Origin: Diaporthe sp. PMI_573
Taxonomy: Eukaryota; Ascomycota; Sordariomycetes; Diaporthales; Diaporthaceae
Assembly (NCBI GenBank): GCA_021399435.1
Contig: JAJTUP010000001.1
Coordinates: forward strand, 2,542,001 to 2,606,000
Direction of reading: 5' to 3'
DNA length: 64,000 bases
Made by a program: the position numbers and the translations under genes
The notes under the pieces: model-generated
What the model saw: the letters and a program-made list of their open reading frames with translations, nothing else
What the model was told of the DNA's origin: nothing
The model's database searches: none
Shown here: piece after piece, positions 1 through 11,284 of the stretch
Position numbering within the stretch: position 1 is the first letter of the stretch
Layout: each line of letters begins with the position of its first letter

Positions 1-653
1 TTGTCAACCCGAGGTTGAGAAGATATGGTGTGCAATATGTCATCTCGACTCCCCTTGGTCTACAGTTAGCAAGGAAGTTCTGTATCTTCCAACGGGGAGG
101 AGGAGTTCCGTATGAATTGGGGCCCAGTGGCTGCCACCGTACAGCTCTGGCAGGGCCATCGTCCGTCTGAGCACCGCTTGGTCTGCAAGGAAAGGCCACG
201 TCTGAAGAGCGGCAGTCGCTGGTGCCCCACGGAGTGCCTCGGAGTATGAAAGATGGACGAAATGCCCATTGGAAAGCCGTACCATGTAAATGTGATGCCA
301 AAGTGGATGGCACATAATAGCATCATGCGGATGGACTCATTCCTGCCCTTGATGCTGGGCTGGCCCGTAAAGGAGGACATCTTGTCCCGGCTGAGTGCTG
401 GCCCACCCCACCCCTCCAGCAATGCGGGTCCTTCTGTGCGTCGTCTCGGTCTTTCGGCGCTGTCCGGTGTTGTTCTGTCTCGATTCTCGAGGAAGGCGCT
501 TCGCTGGCCAGTCTCCGCGTATTCGTGATGCTCGGCTAGGGCGTGGTCGTGAGGGTTGTCGCAGCTTGCTGGGAAGCTCTTGGTCAGCATTCCACTACTC
601 GGGTCGTCATCTCTCGCGCCTTTTTCTTTGTTGCTTGTCTTTTGTTTGGGCAT
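1..653 (-). CDS. Partial GPH/SUT-type sugar transporter (N-terminus only)
   Basis: This is the first part of a membrane sugar transporter of the glycoside-pentoside-hexuronide/sucrose carrier type (Sut1-like, SLC45-related), which carries disaccharides across the plasma membrane with protons. The model is complement(<1..53, 283..653). Exon 1 starts at the ATG at 651-653 and gives about 124 residues: a polar tail, then first-helix residues IRMMLLCAIHFGITFTW. The donor GTACGG is at 282 and the acceptor CCAAG ends at 54, after a CTAAC branch site. Joining them completes the Trp codon and continues as GVEMTYCTPYLLNLGLT, the block I associate with this family. The gene runs off the left edge, so most helices are not visible. 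The frame through the intron is open, so a simple ORF call would end with a false C-terminus. The family call rests on a short but characteristic stretch. Confidence 0.8.
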
Positions 654-1763
654 CTTGCTCGTCGGACAATAGGGAAGACTTGTGGTGTGCAAAGGGGCGC
701 AGTGGTCGAGCGGCTCCTTCGGCCACGCGGGTGCTCACATACTTCCTTGGCTTCTGTATCAGGTCTGTCCGGGCAGTTAAGCTTTCGTTGGGAGATTTAG
801 TTCCTGTCGAGTGAGACAGTGAGGGCAGGGAGAGCCAATGCTATGTGTCCACTGCGGTTGAAGGGAGGGAGTGCAAAGCAAGAGAAAGGTTGGTGGATTG
901 AGACATGTGTTAGGTGTCGGACAGGGATGTGGAGGGGAGATAAGATCATCTTAAACAGGGTGACGTACATCCTCAGGGCAGGGGACCCTGCGACTGTGCG
1001 CCTGTCACTATTATTAGGCGCCTTAGTGCCTGCGGCCCGCGTGAGATCGCTGTATTTTGGCGGGGCTGGATCCAGATCCTCGGGACAATGGTGGCGATAA
1101 TACGACGTACAATAACTTTCCACAGGGGCTAATACTGATGCCACTCCAGAAAATGCAGTGTCTCTTCTCTATGAATGTTGGTGTGTTCTACATATGGCAT
1201 ACACACATCAGGAAATCCCCTCCTCGGGGAAGACCTAATCTGGGCTGACCGTGCTCCATCTGCCGTGCTTGCTTAACACTCGGCGAAGACGCCGAGAATG
1301 TCACCCAGATGTGGGAGGATTCTTCCCATTGTTCATGGTCGCCCGTCCATGTAAGTGACCCGGAAAGCAGAGGAGCCTCATCCCCTGCTTTTGGAATCAC
1401 ATACTTACTTACCCATTCTTCCTTCTTCGCAACTCTTTGTCTGAAGCCGCATTTCTCCTCCCTCCGGCATCGTCCAAGTAGCGGCCAAGACGCTCAGACT
1501 CCTGTCCATCATGTCGGGTCTAGCGGCAATCATCGCCTGACGAGACTGACCTATCCTTCTGCTTGCTGGCCCTGATCATATCGAAATAGAGACCAACTTG
1601 GAATGCCTGCGCAGCTCCGTGAGGGCCGCTTAACGAATCCTTATAGCGATCCTTCCACATCCATCTCTGTCTTCCCCCTTCTCGTTGCATATTCTCCTTT
1701 CGTTGTTGGTACTGCAGCAGTCTGCTTGGGACCCAGCACGAGTATTCCCAGGGCAAAACTAGA
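654..1763. other. Intergenic region
   Basis: This is the upstream region of the partial transporter and the downstream region of the Ulp1-like gene. I see no convincing coding frame. A short stretch near 700-730 looks faintly like a tRNA D-arm, but no anticodon stem or T-arm follows. Confidence 0.5.
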
Positions 1764-4223
1764 TTATGCTTCCTCTGTGGGTTTGCCTGATCGCTTGTCC
1801 AAGATACTTGCATCGTCTTCCATCACGGCCGCGGTCACGTCGCGGCGCCAAGTGGCGACATGGTGAAGGGCCTGGTGGACGGATTCGTTACTGGCGGAAA
1901 GTCCCTCAAGGAGATTCGTGCAGAGACTATAATCCTCGATGGCTTGCTGTAGGGTCAGTCTGTCAAAACCCTCCGCAGTCTCGTCGTCAGGCTCAACCTT
2001 TGGAACGGGTGCGCCGAGCACAATCTGGTCGCCGATGTTGAGCTTGCGGCGCAGGCTGTCTCGAATGTGGATGCTCTTGTCAAGTCTGGTCTTAATATCT
2101 GCTTTTCCCTTGTCCACCTTCTCCTGAAGGTTGTGGAAGATCCTGCCGCCCTCGTGGACGACCTCGATGATCTTCCTGGCGTTGTCGGCGCGGCACTCGA
2201 TTCGGTCAACGGGGTTCATGGCTGCCGTGCCCAAGTACTCGATGTCTGACGAAACCCGCCTGCCCCGAGGCACAGATACCCCATCTGACATCTGTCCCTG
2301 GCGGATGAGCTTGTTTAGTATTTCGTCCCGGTAGTGTGCAATCCGCAGCTGCACGCCTGCGTCGTTTGGGAAGAAAGCCCCGACGAGTAGGTGTCTCCAG
2401 AACGTCCAGTCGATCACCTCGGGGAGCGGACGGCCACCGACTGCATACATTGCCCCCAGGCATATGGACACGCCGCTGTCCTGCTCACAGGAGAGCTCAG
2501 GACATACGCAGTATTGCGTTTCCCAAAGGGTCAGATCAAGATCCCGGCCGGGAAGAACATGGGACAACAGTGGTGCGAGCTTTGTGGCTGGGGCGTATGC
2601 GGTCACTGTGTCCTCTTCCGGTGGTCCGCAATGATCGTAATATCGCAAAACGCCTGTCCCTAGCTTTCCTCGGGGATTGAGTTCTACAATCACCAGTAAT
2701 CGTTGTCCGGCCTCAAGTTTCAGTGGAACAAGAAGAGAGCCTCTCATCCCAGCTTCGCCGGTGATTGGCTTCCGGGCGCGCACATCGCCATAACTCATGC
2801 CATCAACCACAATGTAGTCTGGATGACCCGTGGCCTCAAGCTGTTCAAGGATGGTGAGAACTGTCTTGTCATCCCAGTCCGATCCATTGTCCAGGAGATC
2901 ACTGCGAGTGGGAGTCTTGTTCGACCGCTTGCTTCCATCTTTGGGTGTGGCAGTGTGCTCTTTCTCCTGCACCTGTAGAGGCCGTTTTGATGTTTTTTGA
3001 ACCATGACAGGAGCACAGTAGATGGTGGACCCTATTTTGGTCTGTGGCTCCTCGCCCGCAGACCTGTTGGGCCGCAAATCCAAAGAGGATCCGGCCTTGG
3101 CCTCAAGATCGACGGCATTATCATCATCGTTGGCCGGGGCCTCTCCAAAGTCAGCGAGACCGGGCCCAAAAAATATTTGACCCGGCCTACCCTTACGTGG
3201 CGGGTTCCGACGGGTGCTCGTGCTTGTCTGTGTGTCCGAACTGGCCATCGAAGTGGCAGAGGGAAGGAAGCTTTGCTCGCCTTCAGACTCGGAGCGATGG
3301 AGACGTGGTCCCGTGGCAGATTGCCCAGCACGACCGGGTTGACGGTCCGGTACGTTAAACTCGATGGATGGTTTGATGCTCTCGCCGCCTGCAGGGGCAA
3401 GATGCCGGGACACGTCATTCTCCCGTCCCTGAATACCAGCACTGCCTCCTGGCTTCTTCATCTTCTGTGCCTCTGAGATCCCTTGTTTCGAAACGTTTTG
3501 AGCGGCGATGGCGGCAACGTGACTTGCACCTTGGCCCTGAGTCTGCGAGCTGCCAGCTGCGCCGCCCGTCTTTCGCGAAGGGACGTCAAACTCTGGATTG
3601 GCAGAGGCCATCGCGGTGAGATCAGGACTTATAAAGACCCGAACTGCGTTCAGAGTAGCAATTGAGGTTGTGTCCAGGGATATCTTGGTTCGTCTCGCAT
3701 GAGCCTGTAACACCCGCATGTACGCGGCCTTGAAGTTCGAGGCTCCGGTGACTGGGTCTATGTTAAACACGCGAAGTCGTTTTCTGACCTTACAAAGGAG
3801 GGATTCGGAGAACATTGATGCGCCAAAGAAGAGTAGCATATGCCATACTGTCGTATTTGCTTTCGCAGCAGTACTCCTGAGAAGGGTAATGTGATTGCAC
3901 TCGGCGAGCTCTTTGCGAAACACCAGGCAGAGAGCTCTCTCGATTGCATGTTCACTTAGGTTCTCTGCGGCCCAGAGACCAAAAGGCTCTTCATTTTGTT
4001 GGGTAGAGTGAGCGGACACCTTCGCGTTGAATTTGTTCCTGTAGTCCTGTCGTAGCGTGTCCCACGCCAACTGTATTGAACGGTCATCAGATGCCTCGTT
4101 GTCGACCACGCCCTTGAACGTAGCAAGACATTTGTCCCATTCTTCGTCACTCATCTTTGGCTTCTTGGGAGGCCGATGTCCTCGAGAGCCGTGGCCTGGA
4201 CGGCGGCCGTTGGAGGAGCTCAT
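1764..4223 (-). CDS. Ulp1/C48-like domain protein, probable pseudoprotease (819 aa)
   Basis: A single uninterrupted frame of 819 residues. Residues 24-215 form a helical, Cys-containing N-terminal region. Residues 215-445 are a low-complexity Ser/Gly/Pro linker. Residues about 450-625 resemble the Ulp1 (SUMO protease, C48) fold: a hydrophobic strand LLVIVEL (509-515), YYDHCG (528-533) at the position of the catalytic Asp, and QDSGVSICLG (581-590) at the position normally reading DCG. There the nucleophilic Cys is replaced by Ser583 (AGC), and the His usually just before the first strand reads Gln-Arg (507-508). If this alignment is right, the domain cannot work as a cysteine protease, although it might still bind SUMO or a related protein. 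A charged helical tail follows (about 650-800). No intron is evident. The gene stands alone between the transporter and HIS1. Fold recognition is by eye, so the assignment is moderate. Confidence 0.65.
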   Translation of the reverse strand: MSSSNGRRPGHGSRGHRPPKKPKMSDEEWDKCLATFKGVVDNEASDDRSIQLAWDTLRQDYRNKFNAKVSAHSTQQNEEPFGLWAAENLSEHAIERALCLVFRKELAECNHITLLRSTAAKANTTVWHMLLFFGASMFSESLLCKVRKRLRVFNIDPVTGASNFKAAYMRVLQAHARRTKISLDTTSIATLNAVRVFISPDLTAMASANPEFDVPSRKTGGAAGSSQTQGQGASHVAAIAAQNVSKQGISEAQKMKKPGGSAGIQGRENDVSRHLAPAGGESIKPSIEFNVPDRQPGRAGQSATGPRLHRSESEGEQSFLPSATSMASSDTQTSTSTRRNPPRKGRPGQIFFGPGLADFGEAPANDDDNAVDLEAKAGSSLDLRPNRSAGEEPQTKIGSTIYCAPVMVQKTSKRPLQVQEKEHTATPKDGSKRSNKTPTRSDLLDNGSDWDDKTVLTILEQLEATGHPDYIVVDGMSYGDVRARKPITGEAGMRGSLLVPLKLEAGQRLLVIVELNPRGKLGTGVLRYYDHCGPPEEDTVTAYAPATKLAPLLSHVLPGRDLDLTLWETQYCVCPELSCEQDSGVSICLGAMYAVGGRPLPEVIDWTFWRHLLVGAFFPNDAGVQLRIAHYRDEILNKLIRQGQMSDGVSVPRGRRVSSDIEYLGTAAMNPVDRIECRADNARKIIEVVHEGGRIFHNLQEKVDKGKADIKTRLDKSIHIRDSLRRKLNIGDQIVLGAPVPKVEPDDETAEGFDRLTLQQAIEDYSLCTNLLEGLSASNESVHQALHHVATWRRDVTAAVMEDDASILDKRSGKPTEEA

Positions 4224-6507
4224 ATCTGGCCGGAGCAGCCAGCAGCAGTGAGGATTTAGGATGTGTCGGGATCGAATGAATATGGGTCAGTGGGATGAAA
4301 GCTTGGAATGGCTAATCGCGATTCGATGTTTGCTTTCAAGTACCCCTTCGAGAGCCCCTTTTGCGGTGGTAGGGCTGAGGCGTCCGAGTTCGCGAAACCG
4401 CTCGCTCCTGTTCTTAGCAACTTCAATGCCACGGTAAGGCAATATTCTTGTGATCAGATTGTCTCACTGGTCGCCCAAGGGCGACGTGCCCTCGTTAGGC
4501 AGAATACTGTGGGAAGTAGAGGTTTGTGGGGCAAGCCACAGTCGGAAACAGCTTCCTCACGATGTGGTGGGTGGATGAAGAGTTGCCCAACTCAATGGCG
4601 TGCAAACATCGCACGCTGTAGTGTATCCCTAGTGAGATCGATGCTTGACAGACTCGTCATAACATAGACGAACTGCAAACTCAGGTGAATCAAGCCGGCA
4701 GTACGTGGGTAAGAGGCGATGGAGGCTCAAGGCACAACAACCAAGACGGAAATGACCGTGATGTCAGATCCAGTGGATTTCAGTGGATATGCTGTTATGG
4801 TAAGGTGGCTCGAGACTTCTGTTGGCATATGGAGAAGCCGACCGAGGTCACAGCGTGGTGTTTTGAGTAGACAAGACGAAGGTCGGTGACGAGCAAGAGA
4901 TACCTTGTGGATGACAAACACAGCTCTTATCATCGAACCTTGATGATCATGCTTGCCACTGAATGTTCCTAGTCATCGGAAGCTTTGGGTCCCTTGTAGA
5001 GGACGAGTATGAAACCTTGAATACCAGAAGCAGAGGCACATCCACAGAGCGACGACCGACGAGTGGAAGCAGATTTGGAAGGTCCAGAGGGAGGTATCCA
5101 GAGCACGAAGGGGTGTCTCTCGATCATGAAGGGACGAAGAAGGCGCCAGGTCTTAGAACTGTTGTACTGGCAAGAATTGTGCTTCCCTGAGGAGAATGTA
5201 CTTGCTCTCTTGTCGTATTTTATGTTGCCCCGGCGCAGTCTCTCAGACGAGCATTACTTCGGAATTTAGTGAAGTAAGACGTCATAGTTCCCATATTAGA
5301 CGAAAGAGCGTGACTGGTAATGAGATCTGGGCGTTTGAGTGACTGATTAGACAGTGATCTGGTGATGGGATCCCAGGAAGGACAGGACGAACAATCTGGT
5401 AACAGCTGACTGGACCAGGCTGGAGCTTGAAGACTGCCATTCCGGTAATACAATCCCTGAGCACACAAACATAAAGTTCAAGTGGATTCGAGACACCACA
5501 TAATAGCAGGAAAATTGTCATATTGCTGCTGTAATATCACGTGCGAACTTCCATGAAAACACTCCCATACAACAGGGAAGATATCATCAAGAAGAAACGG
5601 CATGTCAGTGAGAATAATATGCAGTACCGCCTGCATATACCCTGAATGGAATTAACATCCAAACTCCAAGCACTCTTTTTGATATCTGAGGCCACAAATA
5701 TCATCACGACTGCTCAAAACTTGTAGTGGACAGGAATGTGGTTGCAACTGCCATTTAAGTTTGTAAGGCCTAAATTGAGAAACCAGGGGGAAAATGGAAA
5801 ATGCAGGTTACATGAGATTTCATGATATGGTATAAATAATGGACACAGAAAAGGTCAGAGGCAATGCACACGTAGAAGGTGTGTTTGGTAGACTGAGGTA
5901 GGTAAATTACGTAAACCACCTGTGCTGTGTAGTCTATAATATGTTTCGTTAATACGCAGGCCATGCCAAATGTGCCGGCACCCTTGACCAGTGCTGCAGG
6001 CGCCAGACCGGAATGGACGTTAGTGCTGCAAATCATTTCGCTCGCCTATCTGCAGTTGCCCCGCCATTCCAAGTTTGACAGTTGACCTGCTAAGAGGGCC
6101 GTTGAGAAGCTCCGGTACAGGAACGTGCATCTATCTATCTATCGTAATCTGTGTATAGCAGAAAACTTCCATGACACCATTTCGGGGCAACGCCGTGACC
6201 GCCACCTCTCTGACAGTTTCTCAAGTAGATAATTTGTGAAGGCATACTTAATATCTGTTCGAGGTATGTCCAATTGGCCTGTGAGACACCAGGATCACAC
6301 GGCTATCTCGGGTGACCACCTGGCTCTCTGCATTTCTGCCCCTCTATTGACTTGTGGATGCTATTCCCGAGCTTGACTCATCCCACCACCGGCCAGACCC
6401 GTCCTTTACTGCCATACTCACGACTGACCACTGGCAGCAGCCACCGTTCAACCAGACACCCACGACCTTCCATCCTGTCTTTGACTGGAGCTGGGAATTC
6501 TTTAGCC
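4224..6507. other. Intergenic region between the Ulp1-like gene and HIS1
   Basis: About 2.3 kb between divergent starts. The 5.5-6.3 kb part is visibly more AT-rich than the flanking genes. Many short ORFs occur on both strands but none has family-like sequence. The only specific signal I can name is the Gcn4/CPC1-type site at 6374-6380. Confidence 0.5.
6374..6380 (+). promoter_or_regulatory. Candidate CPC1/Gcn4 site (TGACTCA) upstream of HIS1
   Basis: A perfect TGACTCA lies 127 bp before the HIS1 start codon. This is the binding consensus of the bZIP activator Gcn4/CPC1, which induces amino-acid biosynthesis genes, HIS genes among them, during starvation. A 7-mer like this is expected a few times by chance in 64 kb (another sits inside a NIK1 intron near 13351), so the support comes from its location and the gene's pathway. 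Confidence 0.5.
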
Positions 6508-7766
6508 ATGGATTTGGTCAACCAGTATGCACCAACCCCCTGTCCCAAACTGGCGCGGCGCGTTGCCCATTGGGGGCCCTCTGTACATGGGAGGAACCTG
6601 TGACGACAGCTGACAATGGTCGTGTTCGCGAAGCCTAGAAGGTCGGCTGCTCTTCGCCGTCCCCAAGAGTACGTTTTCGCCTCGAAGGCCCCAGCCTCTG
6701 AGCCCCCCCCCCACCCCGAGTCCCTAGACAGCCACCAGCTAACGCAACACCACGCGCGCAGAGGGCCGGCTGCAACAGGCCACGCTTAACCTACTCGAGG
6801 GCGCCGACATCCAGTTCCGCAGGGAGAACCGACTCGACATCGCCCTAGTCAAGAACCTCCCCATCGCGCTCATCTTCCTCCCGGCGGCCGACATCCCGAC
6901 CTTCATCGGCGAGGGCCAGGTGGACCTGGGCATCACGGGCTACGACCAGGTGCAGGAGTACGAGGCCGGGTACAGAAGCTCTACGCGGGCCCGGCGCATG
7001 TCCGGCGAGGTCACGCCCGCAGACGGCAAGCCCCGCGGCTGCGAGACGGTCATGGACCTCGGCTTCGGGGCCTGCAAGCTGCAGGTCCAGGTCCCCGTCA
7101 AGGGCGGCTACGAACACGGCCGCGACCTGATCGGCAAGAACATCGGCACCAGCTTCGTCCACCTCGCCGAGGAGTACTTCACCCGCCTCGAGCTGGAGCA
7201 GGATGGCGAGCCCGCCAACGGCGACTCGTGGGACCCCTCGCGCAAGCTCAAGACCAAGATCATCGAGCTGAGCGGCAGCGTGGAGGCGGCGTGCGCCCTG
7301 GGCGTCGCGGACGGTATTGTGGACCTTGTTGGTCAGTATTCCCTCGTTTGTTGCGCTACGGAGCCCTTTTTGCTCACCAAGTTGCACAGAATCCGGCGAG
7401 ACGATGAAGGCGGCAGGGCTCAAGCCAATAGACACGGTGGTCGAGTCCTCCTCGATCCTGATCAAGTCAAAAGCCCCCTCACAACCAGAGCTGGTCGAGC
7501 TGATCGCCTCGCGCATCCGGGGCGTCATCACTGCCCAGAGGTTCGTGCTCTGCCAGTACAACATCCCCCGCAACCAGCTCAGCAAGGCCACCTCCGTCAC
7601 CCCCGGCAAGCGCGCCCCCACGATAACACAGCTCGAGGAGGAGGGCTGGGTCGCCGTCAGCGCCATGGTCGAGAAGAAGAAGATCGCCCCGACGATGGAC
7701 GAGCTCGCTAAGGTCGGAGCTACGGACATTCTGGTCCTGGACATCCACAACTCTCGATCCGATTGA
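6508..7766 (+). CDS. HIS1: ATP phosphoribosyltransferase, first step of histidine synthesis
   Basis: Joins ATP and PRPP to give phosphoribosyl-ATP, the committed and feedback-regulated step of histidine synthesis, in the cytosol. The model is join(6508..6524, 6634..6668, 6762..7331, 7390..7766), giving 332 aa. The first two exons are only 17 and 35 nt. Joined to exon 3 they give MDLVNHLEGRLLFAVPKKG, matching the conserved HisG start, and no unspliced frame does this. Visible blocks include RLDIAL, FLPAADIPTFIGEG, DLGITGYDQV and GSVEAACALGVADGIVDLV, then after the last intron ESGETMKAAGL. The C-terminal regulatory domain has RIRGVITAQRF and TPGKRAPTI, so this is the long hexameric HisG form. 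A loop of about 25 residues after the DQV block is longer than in the yeast protein. The stop is followed 78 bp later by AATAAA. The gene converges on phosphomannomutase. Confidence 0.95.
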
Positions 7767-8195
7767 AAATTGTCGTGAAGGCTGCAGGGAAAAGGAAAAG
7801 GAACCGATTAACAGTCTTGTATATATAAGCTTGAAGCTTCTGGAATAAAAGCCTATAGAGTGGACATGCAAGCCTGCATAGAGCATGCTCTTCCGTGTGT
7901 GCAGTAAATGTTGAGCGGAAGGACCAAGATGCAGAGCAGATCCGATTTTACCTCATTTCTTGTTCCCAATTGACGGCACCTTGTTCACACGGTAACATGC
8001 AATTCTCGAAATCTGGCATGGACAATATGATTGCAGTGGGGATTATTGCCAAAGGGCATGTAGACAATGGCATGGTTGTCTACTTGGTATCACAGTAAGC
8101 CAATTCCCCACCACAAAGCCGGACGAGCTGAACGAGCCCGCCCAAGAGTATCCCTTGTAGACACAACACAGCATCTCGTGGTCCAGACTCCCCTA
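7767..8195. terminator. Convergent 3' region of HIS1 and PMM, with AATAAA at 7844-7849
   Basis: About 430 bp between two converging stop codons. An AATAAA hexamer at 7844-7849 on the plus strand is a plausible polyadenylation signal for HIS1. I see nothing else. Confidence 0.5.
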
Positions 8196-9122
8196 CTACA
8201 GATCGAAGAGCTTCTTGAGCTCCTCCATCGTCACCTCGGGGCCCGTCACCGAGTGCCCGACCGTCCTAGGGTCCTCGTAAATCTCATAGTCGTTCCCGCC
8301 CTTGAATGTCTTGTCGCCGAAGAAGTGAACCGTCGTGTAAGTTATACCTCCCGTCTTCTTGGCCTCGTTCTCGAGGTGTTGCAGGCAGTAGGTCTTGTCC
8401 CAGCCGGTGGGGAAGACGTCGAAGGAGATCTGGCCGCCGATGGAGAAGCTGTGTGAAAAGAAAAGTGTTAGCCACTGGTTACTCCTTTTTTCCCCCTGCG
8501 CAATTGAGGAACAGATGCCGGTTTGGGACGAGATGGGCAGGATGGGGCAGGAAGAGAGCAAGTAGACAACTCACGTCAGGCCAAGGTGGCCGAAGCGCTC
8601 GCGCAGCTTCTCGACAAACTTGTCGCGCACGTGGTGCTCCTTGTCGTACTTCTCGTAGTCGTTGCGCTCCTGGACGCTGGCGTTGCGGCCGATGGGGCTG
8701 ACGTTGACCATGCCGTTGCGGAACTCGACAAAGGTGCCGCGCTTGACGGGGATGTCGAGGTCGGCGACGTAGTGCAGGCAGAAGCTGACGAGCTCCTTGT
8801 ACTGGGCCTCGCCCAGCCAGCGGATGAAGCTGTTGGAGGGCAGCTGCTCGCCGTTCTTGTAGGCGGTCAGGCCGTTCTCGGCGAAGCAGAAGTCGAACAG
8901 GGTCGTCACGGCGACGTCCGAGGTGCCCAGTTGCTCCTGCTGCTTGACCAGGTCGCTGCCGCCCACGAAGCCGATGGCGCACTTCTGGCGCAGGCGCGCG
9001 AGGAGGTTCAGCATCTCGGCCGAGACGGCACGCCGCGCCGGGGTGAGGGTTCCATCGACGTCGAAGAGGCAGATGGTGTTCTTGAGAGGTCGGTCCTCGA
9101 GCGGGGGGTAGGCGACGACCAT
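8196..9122 (-). CDS. SEC53: Phosphomannomutase
   Basis: Converts mannose-6-phosphate to mannose-1-phosphate, the precursor of GDP-mannose for N-glycans, O-mannosylation, GPI anchors and wall mannan; cytosolic. The model is complement(join(8196..8448, 8575..9122)), 266 aa, the usual length for eukaryotic PMM. The HAD nucleophile block DVDGTLTP is at residues 21-28. Further family blocks are [26 protein letters not shown] and, across the junction, [20 protein letters not shown], followed by [16 protein letters not shown] and the Mg-binding C-terminal loop. The 126 bp intron has a GTGAGT donor. Two other genes in the window also act in sugar-nucleotide or mannan metabolism (GH47 mannosidase and UGP1), but they are far away and not co-transcribed. 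Confidence 0.96.
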
Positions 9123-11284
9123 GGCGGCGGAGGGAGGGGGTTTGGTGGGGTGAAGGGTGGGGGATTGGAAGGGAGGCAGCGTTCTGGTGCGTTGCGTGCT
9201 ACGTGTGTACGTTTGGGTGGACGGGGAAAAGATGTCCTGGGTAAGCTTGATGTGCAGTATGCCTCAACCAATTGTCCTGGCACAGGGCAAAAGAGTGACC
9301 TCGACTCAACAACGAAGGGTGCTGGCCTTTCTACGGACGTGAACACTTATACTGTGTTGATCAATGGGTCATAGCAGTTATTCCTCTTCTAGAATATGTT
9401 CTATTGAGGCTGGGTGCATGTACGGGAGGCCAGAAGGGACATGTACACGTCCGAAAATTAATCATTGCGCTCATGCAAGCTCCCTGCAATTGACGCGACT
9501 GCCCTCCTCCCCCTCAGCCCCTTCGGCCTTCAGGTGCCCGGCTGGCCTGTGATGACAGGGATCCAGCTGCTCCACCCACCCCGAGGTCCCCAAGACAGGG
9601 GTCTGCTCAGCATCAACAAGTCCAGGGTCCATGGATGAAGCTTGGATGCACGTCAAGAAGAGAGTTCATCCCACGCTCGGGGAACAAGCACCTGCTGCAT
9701 CATGCGGATCCTGCGGTCCGTCACACACACGTGTATGGTCCGAAGGGCCGGAGCCAAGAGAACGATCTGGCAGGCAGGCAGGAAGGACGAACCATTTCTG
9801 TTCGGATCGCGATGCCCACCGTCGTCATCACCACTTACACACTACACCTACTCGAGCACCGGCCGTAAGGTTTCTGCCCAGCCAGCAAGTTCCGACCACG
9901 GACCACCCCGTCGCCCACATGAAGTCCTCATTTCCTCAGGAGACTCCATCCTACAGGTGACCACACAGAAAAAGCACTTGGTATATATACCGGCCGCGGC
10001 ATCTCCCTCCCTCGAGCCGGCCAACCAGCTCGTGGGGGCCGAGTCAGTCGCGGGTTGGAAAACGAGCCACGCGCACACTCTGATATGATACCGCGTACAC
10101 AGATGTAGGCCCCGGGTGCAGTGAGCCGGAGCACTTCTCTTTCTTCCAGCCCCCTCGGACAGCAGTTGTCTGACCTGTTGTGACCTCCGAGTGACGCAAC
10201 ATCTCGATCAGAGACGGGCCTGAGACAAAAATTGCACGCGGCGACGTGAGACACTCAAGGGCATCCGTGTCACTCGGCGGGACACCTGCACAGAAAGGTA
10301 AAGCATGGAGAAAATGAAGGCGTTGCAGATCATCACTGAATTTGTGCGTCGGTCGTCGGTGCTGCACAACAGAGTTCCAGGTGATGCCATTTTGGATTTC
10401 GGCGGCCTGGTGGGTCATCACGCCAGTAACGTTGTTTGTTGGGTGACACATGTGGCCTAAGATTCACAATATACTGGTCAACCGTTCGTAGACAGGGGGG
10501 TCGACGTTGGTGTTGCTCGCAGTGGACAAGGAGAAGCAGCGAAAGGATTATGTCGTCTCACCAAGGTAGACATACTACTAATAAATATTTGCAACAGAGC
10601 AGCCTGGCAGGGAACGCTCGCCGTCCACCACCACCAGTCTCATCATGTTTGCTGTCCCCTACGTCCTCACCATCACCCCCTTTCCCCTGCCCTCCTCTTC
10701 CTTCTGCCCGTCCATTCACTCTTTGCATACAACGCTTGGCTGTCCCATACTTGTGTCCAGTTCCCAGGAGATGGGGCCTTGACTGCCCTGCTTTCGGAAC
10801 CGGAGATAATAATGGCTGTAGAAAAATGCTCACTTGCGAACGGTGCAGTCCCGCCACTTTCCAAAGGGGAAAAAAGCGTGTTCAAAATGTTGTACCCGTG
10901 GAAAATCAACTAACGCCGCCATATGCCTTGCAACCCAGTGCCAAACAATAAACCCCGTTATAAACTGACATGTTACGTGAAGAAACTTGAACTCATAAGG
11001 AGCCCCCGTGGTATCATAGCCGTAGCGACCTGGCCCTGCTGCTTGCTGCTGGCAAAAGAAATGATGTGTTTTGCTTTGCTGCATCTGATCTGATTGACGA
11101 AGATCCGGCAAAATTGTGTTTGTTCTCACTCTCTCCTGTCTCTCGCTCTCTCGCGCGCTCTCCCTCGCCCCCCTCCCTCTCTTTCTGGTGTACAGGACGG
11201 TGTGGTCAAGGTATAACGAACAAGTGCTTCTACTGGCTGTTGGCTCGGAAGATGAGCTGTAGCAGGCCAAAAAAGTAAAGTTAG
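9123..11284. other. Intergenic region between PMM and NIK1
   Basis: About 2.2 kb holding the PMM promoter and the NIK1 3' side. There is a CT-rich stretch near 11120-11190. No reading frame looks like a conserved protein. Confidence 0.5.

Noticed and set aside
700..790. D-arm-like sequence suggesting a tRNA
   Set aside because: No T-arm consensus (GGTTCRA) or matching acceptor stem follows within 90 bp.
6639..6668. HIS1 exon 2 starting after CCTAG at 6638
   Set aside because: It breaks phase; the AAG acceptor at 6633 keeps frame and gives the conserved NHLEGRLLFAVPKK.
6920..7711. Single 263-codon plus-strand frame and an antisense 301-codon frame over HIS1
   Set aside because: The plus frame is HIS1 exon 3 read through intron 3; the antisense frame is a shadow caused by high GC at third positions.
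8523..9374. 283-codon plus-strand ORF opposite phosphomannomutase
   Set aside because: Antisense shadow of PMM, with repetitive Val/Ala/Leu composition.
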